DNA of 64,000 bases from NCBI GenBank assembly GCA_011634665.1, contig WAEK01000001.1, positions 759,501-823,500 of the forward strand. The letters are read 5' to 3'. Of the stretch, positions 12,042-24,000 are shown piece by piece. A program made the position numbers and the translations under genes. Each line of letters opens with the position of its first letter. The first letter of the stretch is position 1. A model generated the notes under the pieces. It did no database searches. It saw only the letters and a list, made by a program, of their open reading frames with translations, and was not told where the DNA came from. The DNA is from Mortierella sp. BCC40632 (taxonomy: Eukaryota > Mortierellomycota > Mortierellomycetes > Mortierellales > Mortierellaceae).

Positions 12042-12323
12042 ATGACCACGCTCTATCTCGTTTATATTGTTGCCGCAATACTAGTAGCCGTCATTCATGC
12101 CACACCTCTCCCTCAACAGGCACCCGTGTTTGTATTGAGTACCGGGAAGGAAGTGAGACCGATTGTTATCACAACGGCCTCCAAATCAATATCGCCAAAT
12201 TCGGGGCGCGACGGCGCAAAGATGATGGGAACCCCAGAGACGACTGAAGTTGGGGGCGAGCGACAATATGCCAAGCGTTATACTTGCTACTTTGGCGTCT
12301 GTAATTCACAGTCAGGCAAATGA
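12042..12323 (+). CDS. Small secreted precursor with a Kex2-type site and a C-terminal two-Cys peptide
   Basis: A 93-residue ORF with a promoter-like TATA box upstream. Residues 1-20 form a classic signal peptide (hydrophobic YLVYIVAAILVAVI, likely cut after HA20). Residues 21-77 are a Ser/Thr/Pro-rich pro-region without Cys. Lys78-Arg79 is a Kex2-type dibasic site. It would release a 14-residue C-terminal peptide, YTCYFGVCNSQSGK. The only two Cys of the whole protein are C82 and C87 in that peptide, so a single disulfide would close a small ring (CYFGVC). This is the architecture of secreted peptide hormones, pheromones and ribosomally made cyclic peptides. I recognise no family. The start at 12042 is chosen because the signal peptide begins there; the frame stays open upstream to 11907. 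Function is not inferable beyond secretion and processing. Confidence 0.6.
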   Translation: MTTLYLVYIVAAILVAVIHATPLPQQAPVFVLSTGKEVRPIVITTASKSISPNSGRDGAKMMGTPETTEVGGERQYAKRYTCYFGVCNSQSGK

Positions 12324-13161
12324 TACTCTCTAGGGTAGACAACTCTGTAGATTGTAGTTCTCTCTCATTCTCATTCTCCCTTTCTCTCTTGTTCTCTTTC
12401 TTCCTTTCTCTCTCGTTCTCTCTTTCTCTCTCTTTCTCTCTCTTTCTCTCTATGATGTCTCTCTGACCGAAACCCTCGCTTTGTCTCTTGCCAAGATGGT
12501 AGAAGCGAGTAGATCCCTCCACTCATCCTCAAAGGGCCAGTTTTCAATCTCTGACTTTCTTTTGCTCTTGTGCGTCAGTCCAGAAGAAGAGGACTCAATA
12601 AAAGACAAGACAAGACAAACCTGGGGATCACGGGGAGCGGAGCATGAGGAGGAGGAAGAAGAGGGGCAGTCCCGATGGCTTAGGCAGCCAGTAGGGAATC
12701 GGCGGCTTTTTTTGCCTGGCCTCTCTTCCCCCCGAGGGTAGGACAGAGAGAGCTGTTCGCCGAGATAGGGCGGCCGTTCCTGGGAGAGACTCAGGGGAGA
12801 AAAAAGGACCGCGAGTCGCTCAACCGTGATTCGCCCGTCGCTGTCCCTGCCCACTCTGGTTCAACTCTAAAGAAAGAAAAAGAGAGAGAAAGCGAAAAAA
12901 AAAAAAAAACTTTGCTGGCCAACAGCGGGCTGTTCATCATCCTCATCATCCTCATCTGGCCTTTCTTTTCTTTCTTTCTTCTCTTTCTTCTCTCCTCCCG
13001 TCCTCTCCCCCTTTCTTCATCCTTTCTCCCTCCCCCTTCGTCACCGTCTGCATCCTTCGGTCGTCGAGGCTCATCCCCCAAGGTCCCTGGCTCATCTCGC
13101 AGCTCTTCCTCCTCCAAGGCACACCGAAAGAGAATAGGAAAAAAAGAAAAAAAGGTTCACC
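12324..13161. other. Intergenic stretch and desaturase leader
   Basis: CT-rich block at 12357-12454 (TTCTCTC-type repeats) after the peptide gene, then a second pyrimidine-rich block at 12960-13030 that is probably the promoter/5' UTR of the desaturase. No gene is supported. Confidence 0.5.
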
Positions 13162-14751
13162 ATGACGGCCACTTCATCATCTTCATCACCTACGGTCCAT
13201 CAGCGGGAAAAGTACCTTGACCAACTCCCTGTTAAGGACAAGACCACGGTCGACCATCGGTTCCCGCTCTACCTCGGTGACTGGGTCAAGTCCGACCCAA
13301 GAAAGGATGATGACATCGCAATGGATGACATGGACGAGCCCCACATGAAGCGCAAGTTGGCCATCCTCAAAAAGCACCCCGAGATCGAGGACCTCTACGG
13401 TCCCGACTACCGGACTTCGGTTATCACTGTTGCTGCCGCTGCAGCTCAGATCTACGCTGCCTATCTCTTTGGGCGCGTCTGGACCGATACCTTCTGGGGC
13501 TTTATCGTATTCTCTTATGTGGTTGGAGGTTCGATCACGGCCTTGTATGGTGTCTTGATCCATGAGGCGACTCATAACCATGCCGCACCGACCGTTTTCT
13601 TGAACAAGGTTGTGGGCTTGATCGCCAACATTGGCATTCCTGTGCCCATCTATGCATCCTTCCGCCGTTACCATCTCGAGCATCACACCTACCAGGGCGT
13701 CACGGGCATGGACCCCGACCTGCCTCTGGAATGGGAAAAGAAGATGATCCGAGGCAATGCTGCGTTGAAGCTTCTCTGGCTCTTCATCTACCCCGTTATG
13801 TACGTTGTCCGTGGTGCGGCTATGCAAAAGAGACCTTCGACCTGGGAAATCTACAACGTTCTGTTCACGGTGATGACCGATGCTCTTGTGGTCGTTTTCT
13901 GCGGATGGCGCGGTTTGTTGTATCTCTTTGTCTCGCTCTGGTTCGGATATGGTCTTCATCCCGGCGCTGCTCACTTTATCCAGGAACACTACACATTCGA
14001 CGACGGACAGGAGACCTACTCATACTACGGTATCCTGAACAAGCCCTACATGAACATTGGCCTCCACATGGAGCACCACGACTGTAAGTTTACCTCTTTT
14101 TATGAAACTTCTAGTACGCGTGCAATATGATTCGTTCTTTCCCGCTCCCATCCGGGTCTCTGCGATGGCACCGGAGCTCTCTTGTTGTCCGTCGTTTTGT
14201 TTCCCATCTGCATGGTTGGTTTCTCCTTGCCATGGTCCTCATCTTTCGTGGCCGAGACAAACTCGCGGCTCTCAAGAAAAATTTTGTCCGCTTCTGTCCG
14301 TCTGTGCCTGGAGCTTGTTCTCCATGGGCTATCGGGAGGCGTTTAGTTCGGCCTATCCTGTCGTGTTCTGTTGTGCGGGAAGAGGAATTGGGTCCATCTC
14401 GTTTCCAATTGACGCACCTTTCAACTAACCCGCGCCCTCTGTTTTATTTGTTTGTTCTTTTTTTTTTTTTTTTTTTTTTTTCTTCCTTTATCCAAAATAG
14501 TCACCAAGGTTGCTTGGTCTCGCCTGCCCCAGGTTCGTGCTATGGCACCCGAGTTTTATGACTCGATGGCTTACCACACTTCCTGGCTCTTGGTCCACTG
14601 GAAGTTCATTACTGAGCCAAGCTATGGCCCTCAGTCTCGCCTTGGACGAACGATCGATGACCACAAGACTGGACGCAAGCTTGCAGGAAAGATCCGTCGT
14701 GGAGATGAGCACGCTTACGAGGGAATGGCGCAGAAGTCCAAGGACGAGTAA
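13162..14751 (+). CDS. DES1: Sphingolipid delta-4 desaturase (dihydroceramide desaturase)
   Basis: Exons 13162-14083 and 14501-14751 join in phase 1 inside HMEHHDF to give 390 aa. The enzyme inserts the 4,5-trans double bond into dihydroceramide in the ER membrane, a step needed for glucosylceramide. The N terminus has the Lipid_DES domain (about 28-82, ending KKHPEIEDLYGPD). The three His boxes are HEATHN (134-139), HLEHH (171-175) and HMEHH (302-306). The segment HFIQEHYTFDDGQETYSYYG (271-290) is diagnostic of DEGS-type enzymes, as is MAPEFYDSM after the last box. Hydrophobic segments lie near 87-105, 111-131, 149-165, 203-219 and 240-262. Length is slightly above the animal enzyme because of an N-terminal Ser-rich start. 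The ATG lies in CACCATGAC. The 417-nt intron has a 20-plus T run near its acceptor. Confidence 0.95.
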
Positions 14752-15562
14752 TCGATGCAACTTATTCTTTGTCCCTTCTTTTCTCCCCCTATGTACTGCT
14801 GGGGCAGTAGGCAGGGATGAACAGGCGCAAAAAAAGGGCGCATTCTTGGCAGGAGAGTTGGCATGGATCCATTTACATATATTTCAGGAGCGAATGGGAG
14901 GCTGAAGGCGAGACTGAAGGCAAGGGAACAAAGGGGAAGGATTTGGTCGAACCAGCGCAGCAGCAGCAGAATGTTCCCAATGTTGTTCTGAATTCGAGCC
15001 GAGGATGAACCGGGGTTGAACAACAGTGGAAACGGAACCGAGAAAATCTAGTGTTCCAACACGACATTCTGGCTTTTTCTTTTTTTCTTTTCTTCCCCTC
15101 TCTTTCTTTCTACCCTTCTTGCTATTTGTCCCGCCCAGCTCTTTCTCCTTGTCTGATGTCACTTTGGTCCCCCCCTCTCCCGTCCACAACTTTCTTTGCA
15201 CTATTTTTTTTTGTCCTTTTCTTATTTATGTCTGTACTTGCATCTGTATTCTCTATTTCTTTCTTTCTTTGTTACTCCATATTACTAGTCTTGTTTATCT
15301 TCAATACACTGTGCTTCGGCTAAAATTGTTTAGAGTCATCGCCATCACTGGGCAACATCCAATGGTTTACCTAAAAAAAAAAAAAAAAAAAAAAAAAAGG
15401 AAGAAAAAGAAACAAGAGGACTCGAGAGCGTAGTGACCAAAGGACTGAAGGGACCCAGGAATGAAGAATGGCTAGTGTGAGACAAGGCAAGGGGTTGAGC
15501 CGAGTCGATGCAATAGAGGAGAGGAAGAGGGGAAAGTGGCCTGATTGAAAAAACAACAGTGA

Positions 15563-15596
<34 letters not shown>

Positions 15597-16465
15597 AGAA
15601 GGCTGTTGTTCATGGTGTTGAGAAAAAGAAAAAACTGGGCAAGCGAACAAAGCATTTGCGGGCAAGAAGAGGAAAGGGGAAAGGAGATACTTTATCAGAT
15701 CCTCAACGATAAGATTCTTTGACAGGGTCGTGTGTATCTGCGCAGTCCTTCATTGTAGCCTTTACTCACCAAGGGGATACTGTTTGCTTGTGTCCACCAG
15801 TTTGGTTAGTGTGAGTACAGCTTTGTTCGCTGTCCACTTGCCCACGTGCTAATACACCAGATACTCAGGATGCAGGCGGAGGCTTCGCCCAGAAGCAAAC
15901 GGTTCTGAATCCTGTTTCCCTCCAAAGGGAGGGGGAGGTTGATTCTGCCTGACAGTCCATCTACTCTTTTGCGCGCGTTTTGTTCGCCATGGTCTTGATG
16001 CTTGTCCTGTACGAGTTGTCATGAACAGGATCTAGTAAGAAATATCTTCTTTGTCCTTGCCCCTTTCCTATTGATCTGCGTACTCTCCATGTTATCCTTG
16101 GTAGCGAAACCTTGATTCGGCGGCAGACAGATTTAGGTCTAGGAGTATTGGGTATCCATGTCTTTTTGTTCAACTCTGATCAGGCTCTTCGCACGGTATC
16201 ACCTACCAAGAGCATGGTGGGACTGCATTGGCACCATTAGGTACTCATGAATTTGCCACAAATCCAACCCAGCACTCAGAATTTCAGGTCGTGGCTTTGC
16301 ACCAGGAGTGTTTATGCCTAACAGTCCCTGCGGCATGAGAACCACTTGCACACTTTGTTGACCTGTGAAGCATTTGACCGAGCTGACATTCAGAGACGAC
16401 GTTCCAGCTTCCATCTCTTCCTTCTCTTGCTCTACTTTCTTCTCCTTTTCCAGTTTTTTTTCTTT

Positions 16466-16496
<31 letters not shown>

Positions 16497-16561
16497 GCCT
16501 TCTTTCTCTTCATAGACTTTTCTATCCCTCATTTCAACCTATTGAATCGGTCCATTGCACA
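14752..16561. other. Intergenic stretch, 1.8 kb
   Basis: No gene is supported. It contains A runs at about 15373-15398 and 15565-15591 and T/CT-rich tracts near 15080-15120 and 16460-16490. One copy of GCTTCGCCC lies at 15882-15890, matching the zinc-finger promoter motif described below but far from that cluster. Confidence 0.5.
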
Positions 16562-19500
16562 ATGTCCCGATTCAAACTCCAGGTCTATCTAGACCTTGCT
16601 CGCAATGAACCTGTACTATCGAGAGAAGGCGAAGTTAAAAAGCCATTATCAGAGCGTCGCTTCCTTCAGTTGATTGATGGTGAGAAGTCTGTAGGAGAGC
16701 TTCGCCATGATATCTCTAAGCGGGCAACCAAGCTGTACCCCGACGATATGTAAGTGGACTCAGTCTAGGAAAGAAATTAGCTGTTTATCGCCATGGCGCG
16801 CTCGAGTGAGGGATCAACTAGATATTGTGCGGACAATTGACCTTCATTTCTCTCTGGGACGGCTCAACGAAACAGATCCTCTTACAAAATCCTCCGACTC
16901 CAGGATGGCTCCGGATTTGACCTGGACGATGATTATCTGGTCAAAGATGTGTTCCAGACCGAGGACAAGATCAATGTTGTAGGCACTCCCATCAAGAGGA
17001 AAAGGACAGGCAGCGACAGTGGTCAATTGGGTCCAGATGCCTCCCAGGACGTAACACCAACAACTCAGCCATCTTTGCCATTGCCGTTGCCTACATTGAC
17101 ATCACCAGTGTCAGCAGCATCCGCGGTATCAAAACCGACGCCCCAATCAGCGCCAGCAGCTTCTCCATCACACAGCCGTCCACGAAAGCGAGCTAAGGAT
17201 AATAAGGATGAACAGGAAACCACAGTTGATCGTACTCAATCTTTGGATAAATCAATTGCGCCAATCGCATCCACTAATGTCACGTCCAAACCTTCGACAA
17301 CTGCCACAATTACCCCAGACTCTGTGTCCTCATTGGAGAAAGTACCCACCGCGGTAGCCGAAAAAGAGAAGGTTACCCTCTCGGATCCTCAACAAGATAT
17401 GGTGACATCATCTGAAGACCAACCGTTAACACGGGTAAGCCTTGTTGTCTCGAAGAGAATGCGATCCTTTCTTTCTTTGTTTGCAAAAAGTTGGTGGGTT
17501 GAACGGAATTTCAGGAAAGACGATTTATTTTTCAGAGCTCGTATCAAATCATAGGCAAAGGAAACTGTCCTGACACCGGAGCCAAAGTCAAGGAAGAAGG
17601 CTTCGTTTAGTGAAGGCCCCACAAAGACAGGGCTTAAGAATATTCCTGCTGATAAAGACCAAGAATTACGAACGACGAGCTCAGCAGCAACAATCACATC
17701 TCCAAAGCTCAAGGCAACAGCGCGCCGACAGAGTACTCACATCCCAAATGCTACCTTGGTCCAAGAGCTTCGATTATTGGCAGAAACAGGCAAGACTGTC
17801 GATGAGCAAGGTAGGCTTACATTTCCCTCCCGCTCACTTTTATTCATTTATTGTTGTTTAAGAACGAGAAAGAGAGAAAGGGTACAACATTAACAGTTTT
17901 CTTCATTATGCCGCACATCAATGGAAAGCAGATAAACCAGAGAGTGAGAATGCGGAACTTGCTACTTCAGTCAAACCAGCTAGTCTAGCCAAGCCAGCTG
18001 GTCCAGCCAAGCCAGCAAGTCCAGCCAAGCCAGCTAGTCCAGCCAAGCCAGCAAGTCCAGTCAAGCCAGCTAGTCCAGCCAAGCCAGCTAGTCCAGCCAA
18101 GCCAGCAAGTTCAGCTGAGCCAGCAAGTCCAGCCAAGCCAGCAGATGACAGCAAACCCGGGAGACGATCTGTAAGAGCGGCGGCTAGTACAGCCTCAAGC
18201 AAAGTAGCCAAGATAGCTGCTATGACTGATTTGCTTCTCAAAGGAAAAGACATTGACGCAGTTCCCTCGGACGATGAAGAGTCACTGCAGCGTAATAATA
18301 AGAATGATTCAAAGGCTAAGGATTCGCCCAAGGAGGATGATGCTGCAACTACATTGACGCAGGGTAAGAAGCGAGGACGAAAGCCAAGAAATAGTCAGCC
18401 AGAAAAGCCAGTCTCTGAAGAGACAATGGAGGACCTGGAAGCTAACAAACCTGTAGAAGGCCCTAAAAAGAGAGTTCGCGCAAAGAAGGCTCCAATCCAA
18501 GATCAGAAAGTAACTGAGATTCCTGAACAAGACTCCGCGAGCTTAGAACAAAAATCTGACAAAAACCCGGCCGTAGTTGCTGAAGAGAATCCGGAACCAG
18601 AGCAAGACAGGAACGAGAGTGAGCTCTCCACCTCGACTGCTACTTCCGACAAGCAAGAAAAGAAACGTGGTCGATCTCAAAAAGTCAAACCAACCATCGA
18701 CGAAAAGTCAACTCCGATGGCAGAGGAAGCTACAGGGCCAGTAAACGAAGAAAACTCCACACCAGCAGTTGCAACCTCAGTTGCGCTATCTGTCTCGTCA
18801 GAACCCATAATTCATTTGCCTGAAAAGGAACAGAGCATGGTTAACAAAGAGAATGACCCAGTCCCCGAACAAAAGAGCCAGGATGACAAAGAGCCATTGA
18901 TTGATTCCGCAAAGGTAGCCGCTCTTCAAAGCGCTATTATTCCACCGGCCCCTGCTAGTCACTCACCAGTCCAGCGCTGGGGAGATATTTCAAGGTTTGA
19001 TGCAGCCTCAAGCTCTGGATCAGAGGATGAAGATGGCGATCAGGAGGAAGAATCATTTGCTCCGCCGACCATCCCCCCTGTTGTCGGGTTTTCTCGGTCG
19101 TTTTCTGTAAATAAGGCCAAGGCACCTCTCCCGAGCCCACGCCGAGCTGAGGGTGAAGAAGAAATTGGTTCGTCTGTCAAGAACAACAAGCGTCCTTTAC
19201 CACAAAACAATAAGATTATTAAGGAATCGCCCAAAGCTACAACTTCGACTAAGATAAAGTCCAAGAGCGACATTGAGAGCGACTCTAGCGACTCTAGTGA
19301 CTCTAGTGACTCGGACGATTCATTGGACGATGACAATTCGCGTAACCATAACGCAAACTCGGACGATGACAGCACAAGCTCTGACTCTGAATCAGAAAGC
19401 TCTTCTGACTCGGATTCAGACTCTAGTTCTGAAAGTGACTCGGAAGCAGAGAAGGTCAGTACACCGGCAAAGAGAGTCAAAGTTATGGGAGATAACCGGA

Positions 19501-19961
19501 TCGATCGGCCATTGAGTATGGGGAATGTGCAGGTCAGAGATGTACCTCAAGTGGCATCTTCTCAGAATCAGCCTTTTACGGGGGTGGGACTCTCCGGCCT
19601 GAGAGCAGGCATGTCCCTCTCTGAAATTTCTGCCAAGAATGGACTACCTAGGATTACGTCGCTTTCAGATCTGGCAGCGCAGCGACGAGCCAAAGCAAGT
19701 TTAGGATCGATTGGATCTGCACTTGGATTGACGACACGGGTGGCGGAAAGGATAGGGATCAAGGAGAACGAGGACGAGTATGATGACGACTCGGAGGAAG
19801 AGGATGGAGCAGGATCGAGCGACTCGGACGAGACAGACTCGAGTGAAGACGAGTTGCCACAGGCAAAGCCATCAACACCAGCGGTGAAGATTGCAGGCAG
19901 AAAATCGGGGAGCAAGAAAAAAGCCAAGTCAAAAAGTCGAGGCATGGAGTCGCTGTTCTGA
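16562..19961 (+). CDS. Net1/Tof2/Dnt1-like nucleolar protein with acidic Ser and Lys-Pro-Ala repeats
   Basis: Exons 16562-16749, 16876-17434, 17555-17810 and 17863-19961 keep phase throughout and give 1033 aa. The first 90 residues match the N-terminal domain of budding-yeast Net1/Tof2 and fission-yeast Dnt1 (Cdc14-phosphatase-binding family). They start FKLQVYLDLA; the intron then falls in KLYPDDI, followed by LRLQDGSGFDLDDDYLVKDVF. The rest is disordered: basic patches (KRKR, PRKRAK, KKRGRKPR), a Lys-Pro-Ala-Ser tandem repeat (about 17970-18145) and a Ser/Asp/Glu block (19270-19450) of the Srp40/Nopp140 style. A conserved-looking segment near 19560-19730 and a basic tail KKKAKSKSRGMESLF follow. 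Family members sit in the nucleolus at rDNA, where they affect silencing, Pol I and Cdc14 release. Nucleolar location is inferred from the domain and composition. Confidence 0.75.
17970..18145 (+). repeat. In-frame minisatellite coding (A)KPAS(P) repeats
   Basis: Tandem 15-18-bp units (AAGCCAGCTAGTCCAGCC-like) encode Lys-Pro-Ala-Ser-Pro-Ala repeats resembling linker-histone or Nopp140 tails. Unit copies differ at single bases, so this is an older array still in frame. Confidence 0.85.
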
Positions 19962-21085
19962 GGAGACGAGGCGCAAGGCGAGACGGTGACCCCATGTGTT
20001 TTAGAACAATGTGTAAGATAGAGAGTGGCGATTAATCAGGCAATGTCTCTGGTATTTGTAAATAATACCTTTGAGAAAAGAAGTAAAAAAAAAAAAAAAA
20101 AAAAACGTGGCAGGAACAGTCCCTGAATTTCCCTTCCCTCTGGCTTTCTTCCCCAGCCTGATATCACAAGCCCATCTCGAACAACGTGCTTGAATGCGCG
20201 GCGGAGAGCAGCTGCGGACAGCCTCCTCGGGCAATGAGACGACGCCCATGGGCCACACTATCGTGCGTTGCCGGGCCTACGTGCGGTCTCGACCCGCAGC
20301 GGCTGGATCTGCCGGGATGGCACAATGTCCTGGCTGCCCTTCGGTTGCCAGACACGAGTCTCGAGGGAGCAAACGGCCCATGGGAGGTATGCCCCTTGAG
20401 AAGAAGCCCGAATGTTCTTGGAATCGAATGTTCAGGCCCATGACTATTGCCATGTGTTCCATTCATTCGTTTTTCATCCGTGCATCAATACATTGCATCC
20501 TCTCACAATTCTTTTTTTTTCCTATTTCACTCTTTCTTTTCTCCTCTGTCCACTCTCCTGTTCGCTCTCCAGCTCACTTCGCCTCTTTTCCTTACTTCCT
20601 GTTCACCAACCAGTGTCTTCTTCAACCCATAGCCCATCTCCACTCAGAGTACGTCCAACAGCGCGCACAAGTGCACTGTAGCCCATGACTCCTCCCCTTC
20701 ACCTCTCTTTCTCATAACCCATTTCCGTGCACACCCGTACGGCGCAGAGCCGCCGATCCAGCGCTGTTCCCGCGATCGTTACACACTCCCAGGATACCCC
20801 CTTTGCTGAACCCTTGCACATGCGTCTGCATGGACTCTCTTTCACAGTCGCACACGGCGAACGTGCCTCCCCTTTCACTTGTCCTCGTCTCGCACGGCGC
20901 CCGCCATGAGCCTTGCCTTTTAACCGCCTTATTTACCTGCTCCTCCATCACTCCTCTCCCTTACTCTCTCTCTCGCTCTTACAGCATACGTGCTCTGCTT
21001 CTCTGTCCCACGCCAGACTTGCCCGGGAGAGCGGTTCGCAGGCCTTGATTCTCTTTCATCCAGTCTTGCCCCTTCGAACCCAACA
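19962..21085. other. Intergenic stretch before the PH-domain gene
   Basis: No gene is supported. A GC-richer segment (20165-20440) has overlapping short ORFs on both strands without recognisable content. Pyrimidine-rich sequence at 20500-20600 and 20930-20990 probably belongs to the promoter/leader of the next gene. Confidence 0.45.
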
Positions 21086-24000
21086 ATGGCTACTACTGCG
21101 TCCCACATCCCCCCTCAGCTATCATCTCGAAGCCTTGGAGGCCCCATCCCGACGCCCAGTCTCCATTCGACTGACACGGACACAGGCAGTAGTCTCAATC
21201 CATCCACGCTCGGTCCTCACGCAGACGCTACAGAGACAACCGACCTCATCTACACGAGCAAGATCAAGAGTTCGACCAACACGTCCCATTCGCACTTGCA
21301 GTCTGTCTTTTCCTCAACAACAGTATTACAACCTGTCCCTACTACTGCCCTCGATCCCCCAGTAGCGCATCCCAGGGGCCTCAGCTACAGGATGAGCAGC
21401 AAAGAGTATGAGCAGCATTACGGCCCAGCACTGGGTCGGTCGCCTGAGAAGCCGCCACTCGGACAGCGAACATTGTCATCACCCATCCCCACAGCTACAT
21501 TACAACGGACGCTTTCTAGAGAGAGCACAGACGAATGTATGGTGCTCGAGGAATGGCTGCACAAGCGGTCGTCGGCACTTCATCTTGTGTGGAAACGGCG
21601 CTGGTGCGTCCTCCGAGACAGCCGCCTGTACTATTACCGTTCGAATGTAAGTTGTCTGTCTTGCGGCAATAAACGGGGTCCCGCGACAGAGAGAAAAAAA
21701 GAGAGAGAGAGGAGAGAGAGGAGAGAGAGGGGGAGAGAGGGGGAGAGAGAGAAAGGGCGAGAGGGCGAGAGAGGCGATGTGGGAGCAGGGCTGGTGGCCG
21801 GGCACGGGAGGCGAGCGGGGCGCCAAAGAGGGGAACCCGCAAGCGCCGAGACATCTGCATTTGCATGCTCATCAATGCATATGCCATGCCGTGTTTCGAC
21901 ACCTTGGCCTTTGTCTTCGCTCTCGCCCCTACTCGCTCTCGCCCCTCTGCTCTCTCTCGTCAGACGCCTTTCTTTTTTTCTCTCAATTCTTCCGCCTTCC
22001 CGTGCCCAATGCCCTCCTGTGTTGACCCATTGACTCCATACTCTCTCACCCTCCATAGCTAGACTCCAAACCCCTCGGTGTCTTGCACTTGGCTGACTAC
22101 TCTATCCTGACATCAGGCCCCGATGTCTCCAAAAAGTCCAAGTTCGTCTTCCGCCTCTCTGCTGCAGAACCAATTCCGCATGAGAACCAACACCACCATT
22201 TTTACACTGACTCGGAACAGGCACTGCAGCTCTGGCTCCTTTCTCTGCAGGCGCACATCGACCATGCGCAGTCCGTTGACCTGGTGGATCTTGGTCCAAG
22301 TCGTGGCATGGTCCGAGGTACAAGCAGAGATGCAACTAGGACATCACCCTATATCGATGGCATGTACACCTCCGCAGGGCCTCTGCACAGGAGGGCTCCC
22401 ATGGGGTCTCGCCGAGAAGAACCCATGGCCGGAGAAAGATCAATTATAGACAAGGTACTGGATCGGCTGCAGCTGGATGACCCTACACTCTCGGACATGA
22501 ACGACCCTTCAACCTTACTCCTTCCTGCACATGAGCTCCCCTCGATTCACGACTTTCACTATCACCACTACCATCACCACCAGCATTCTTCTTCCTCTTC
22601 TTATCTCACACCAGCTCTCCCACGCCTCACCAGACAATCTGCACGACCACTGCCATCTTCTGCAGACGATGATCCAGATGGTGTCTCGCCATTCCCGCCC
22701 ACAACATTAGACACGGGCACCGGGATGCACTCAGAGATGGGCTCCCTAGATATGCTGTCTTCGTCGAGACTACCGCAATTTCCGCTGCAGCATCCCAAGT
22801 TCAGCATGGACTCGCTCCGGGACACTCGGGATACCGGCGGGAGCGACTCGAGGGTTCGCTCGGGAAGCTTCACGCACAGTACATCGTCAAGCTGGACCGA
22901 TCCTCCATCGAATCTCTCTAGTTATTCAGACCGACATGCGCATGCACTGTATGCTCGCCGGTATGGCAGCAACAAGCCGTCTATGGATCTAGGTAAACGC
23001 ATCATCTATTTCTCTCCTCTCCTTTGTGTTATTCCAAGCCAGCGAATGAGCTCTCTCAAAGCACGAGCAGTTGACTAACTTTGTTTTGTGGATCTAGGAT
23101 GCATGTCCAACGGCACAAGTGCTGCCAACTCCCCTCTGAGCTCACCGCGGCTGTCAACCGCAGGGGGTATAAGCCAGATCGTCACACCATCATCTCCTAG
23201 GGCGGGTTTCTATCGAGTCGAGACCGCGCTCTCGCCGGCCGTCCAACTAGCAGGCAGTAATGCGTCATCCTCCTCGATCTCGTCTATCGACTCGAATGAT
23301 GTTGAGAGTCTGGGCCTGCACCCGTACTCGCCTCATTTCAGCTCGAGCGACATGAGTGTCCTTGGTAGTCCAAGTAATGCCCAACAACAAACCCAGGTCG
23401 AGAACGAGCCTAGCAAGAATAAGGGGGCCCTGGCTAGCGCTGTCGGGGCAGCGACCAGTTTGAGGATTCCTAAAAAATCAAGTCTACTTAAACTGTCTAG
23501 CAAGATGAGTTGGCTAGACTCGGACCCCTCACCGAGTCACCAAGACAAAGGTCATGACTCCATGGATACAAAATCCAAGAAAACCTCAACCGCATCAGCA
23601 GCGCTCCTCTCAGCGAACAAGTCAAGCAAAAGCAACAGCGGGGCTCGGAGAACGACTAGCCAGACACTCGATATGTCTAGCCCAATGTTCAAGGCTTTGG
23701 TATTGATCTCTTCCCCGAGCAAGAAATCCACCCAGTCGCCCAAGAATGATGCCGCTCTTCACCATCAACAGCAACAACAACAACAACAACAGCAGCAGCA
23801 GCAGCAACAGCAGCAACAACAGCAACAACAGCAGCAGCACAGTCGAGGTTTCTCATCAAAGTCCATGACATCACTCTCCAAGGGCCTCGCAAGCTCCTCG
23901 GCTCTTGATTCAGAAGTATCGATGCCCATAGGAGCCATGCCTATGGGAGCCATGCCCTATCCGTACACCCAGTCAGTAGACAGATCCGATGTGCAAAAAG

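Noticed and set aside
13186..13989. 267-residue minus ORF antisense to the desaturase
   Set aside because: It lies wholly inside a strongly supported coding exon and reads as a low-quality shadow frame caused by codon bias; no domain.
15882..15890. Seventh copy of GCTTCGCCC, near the Net1-like gene
   Set aside because: It is about 670 bp from the nearest start and single, compatible with the chance expectation of about 0.5 per window, so it is not claimed as a regulatory site.
20164..20466. Overlapping GC-rich ORFs on both strands
   Set aside because: Neither frame shows a domain, splice-supported extension or start context.
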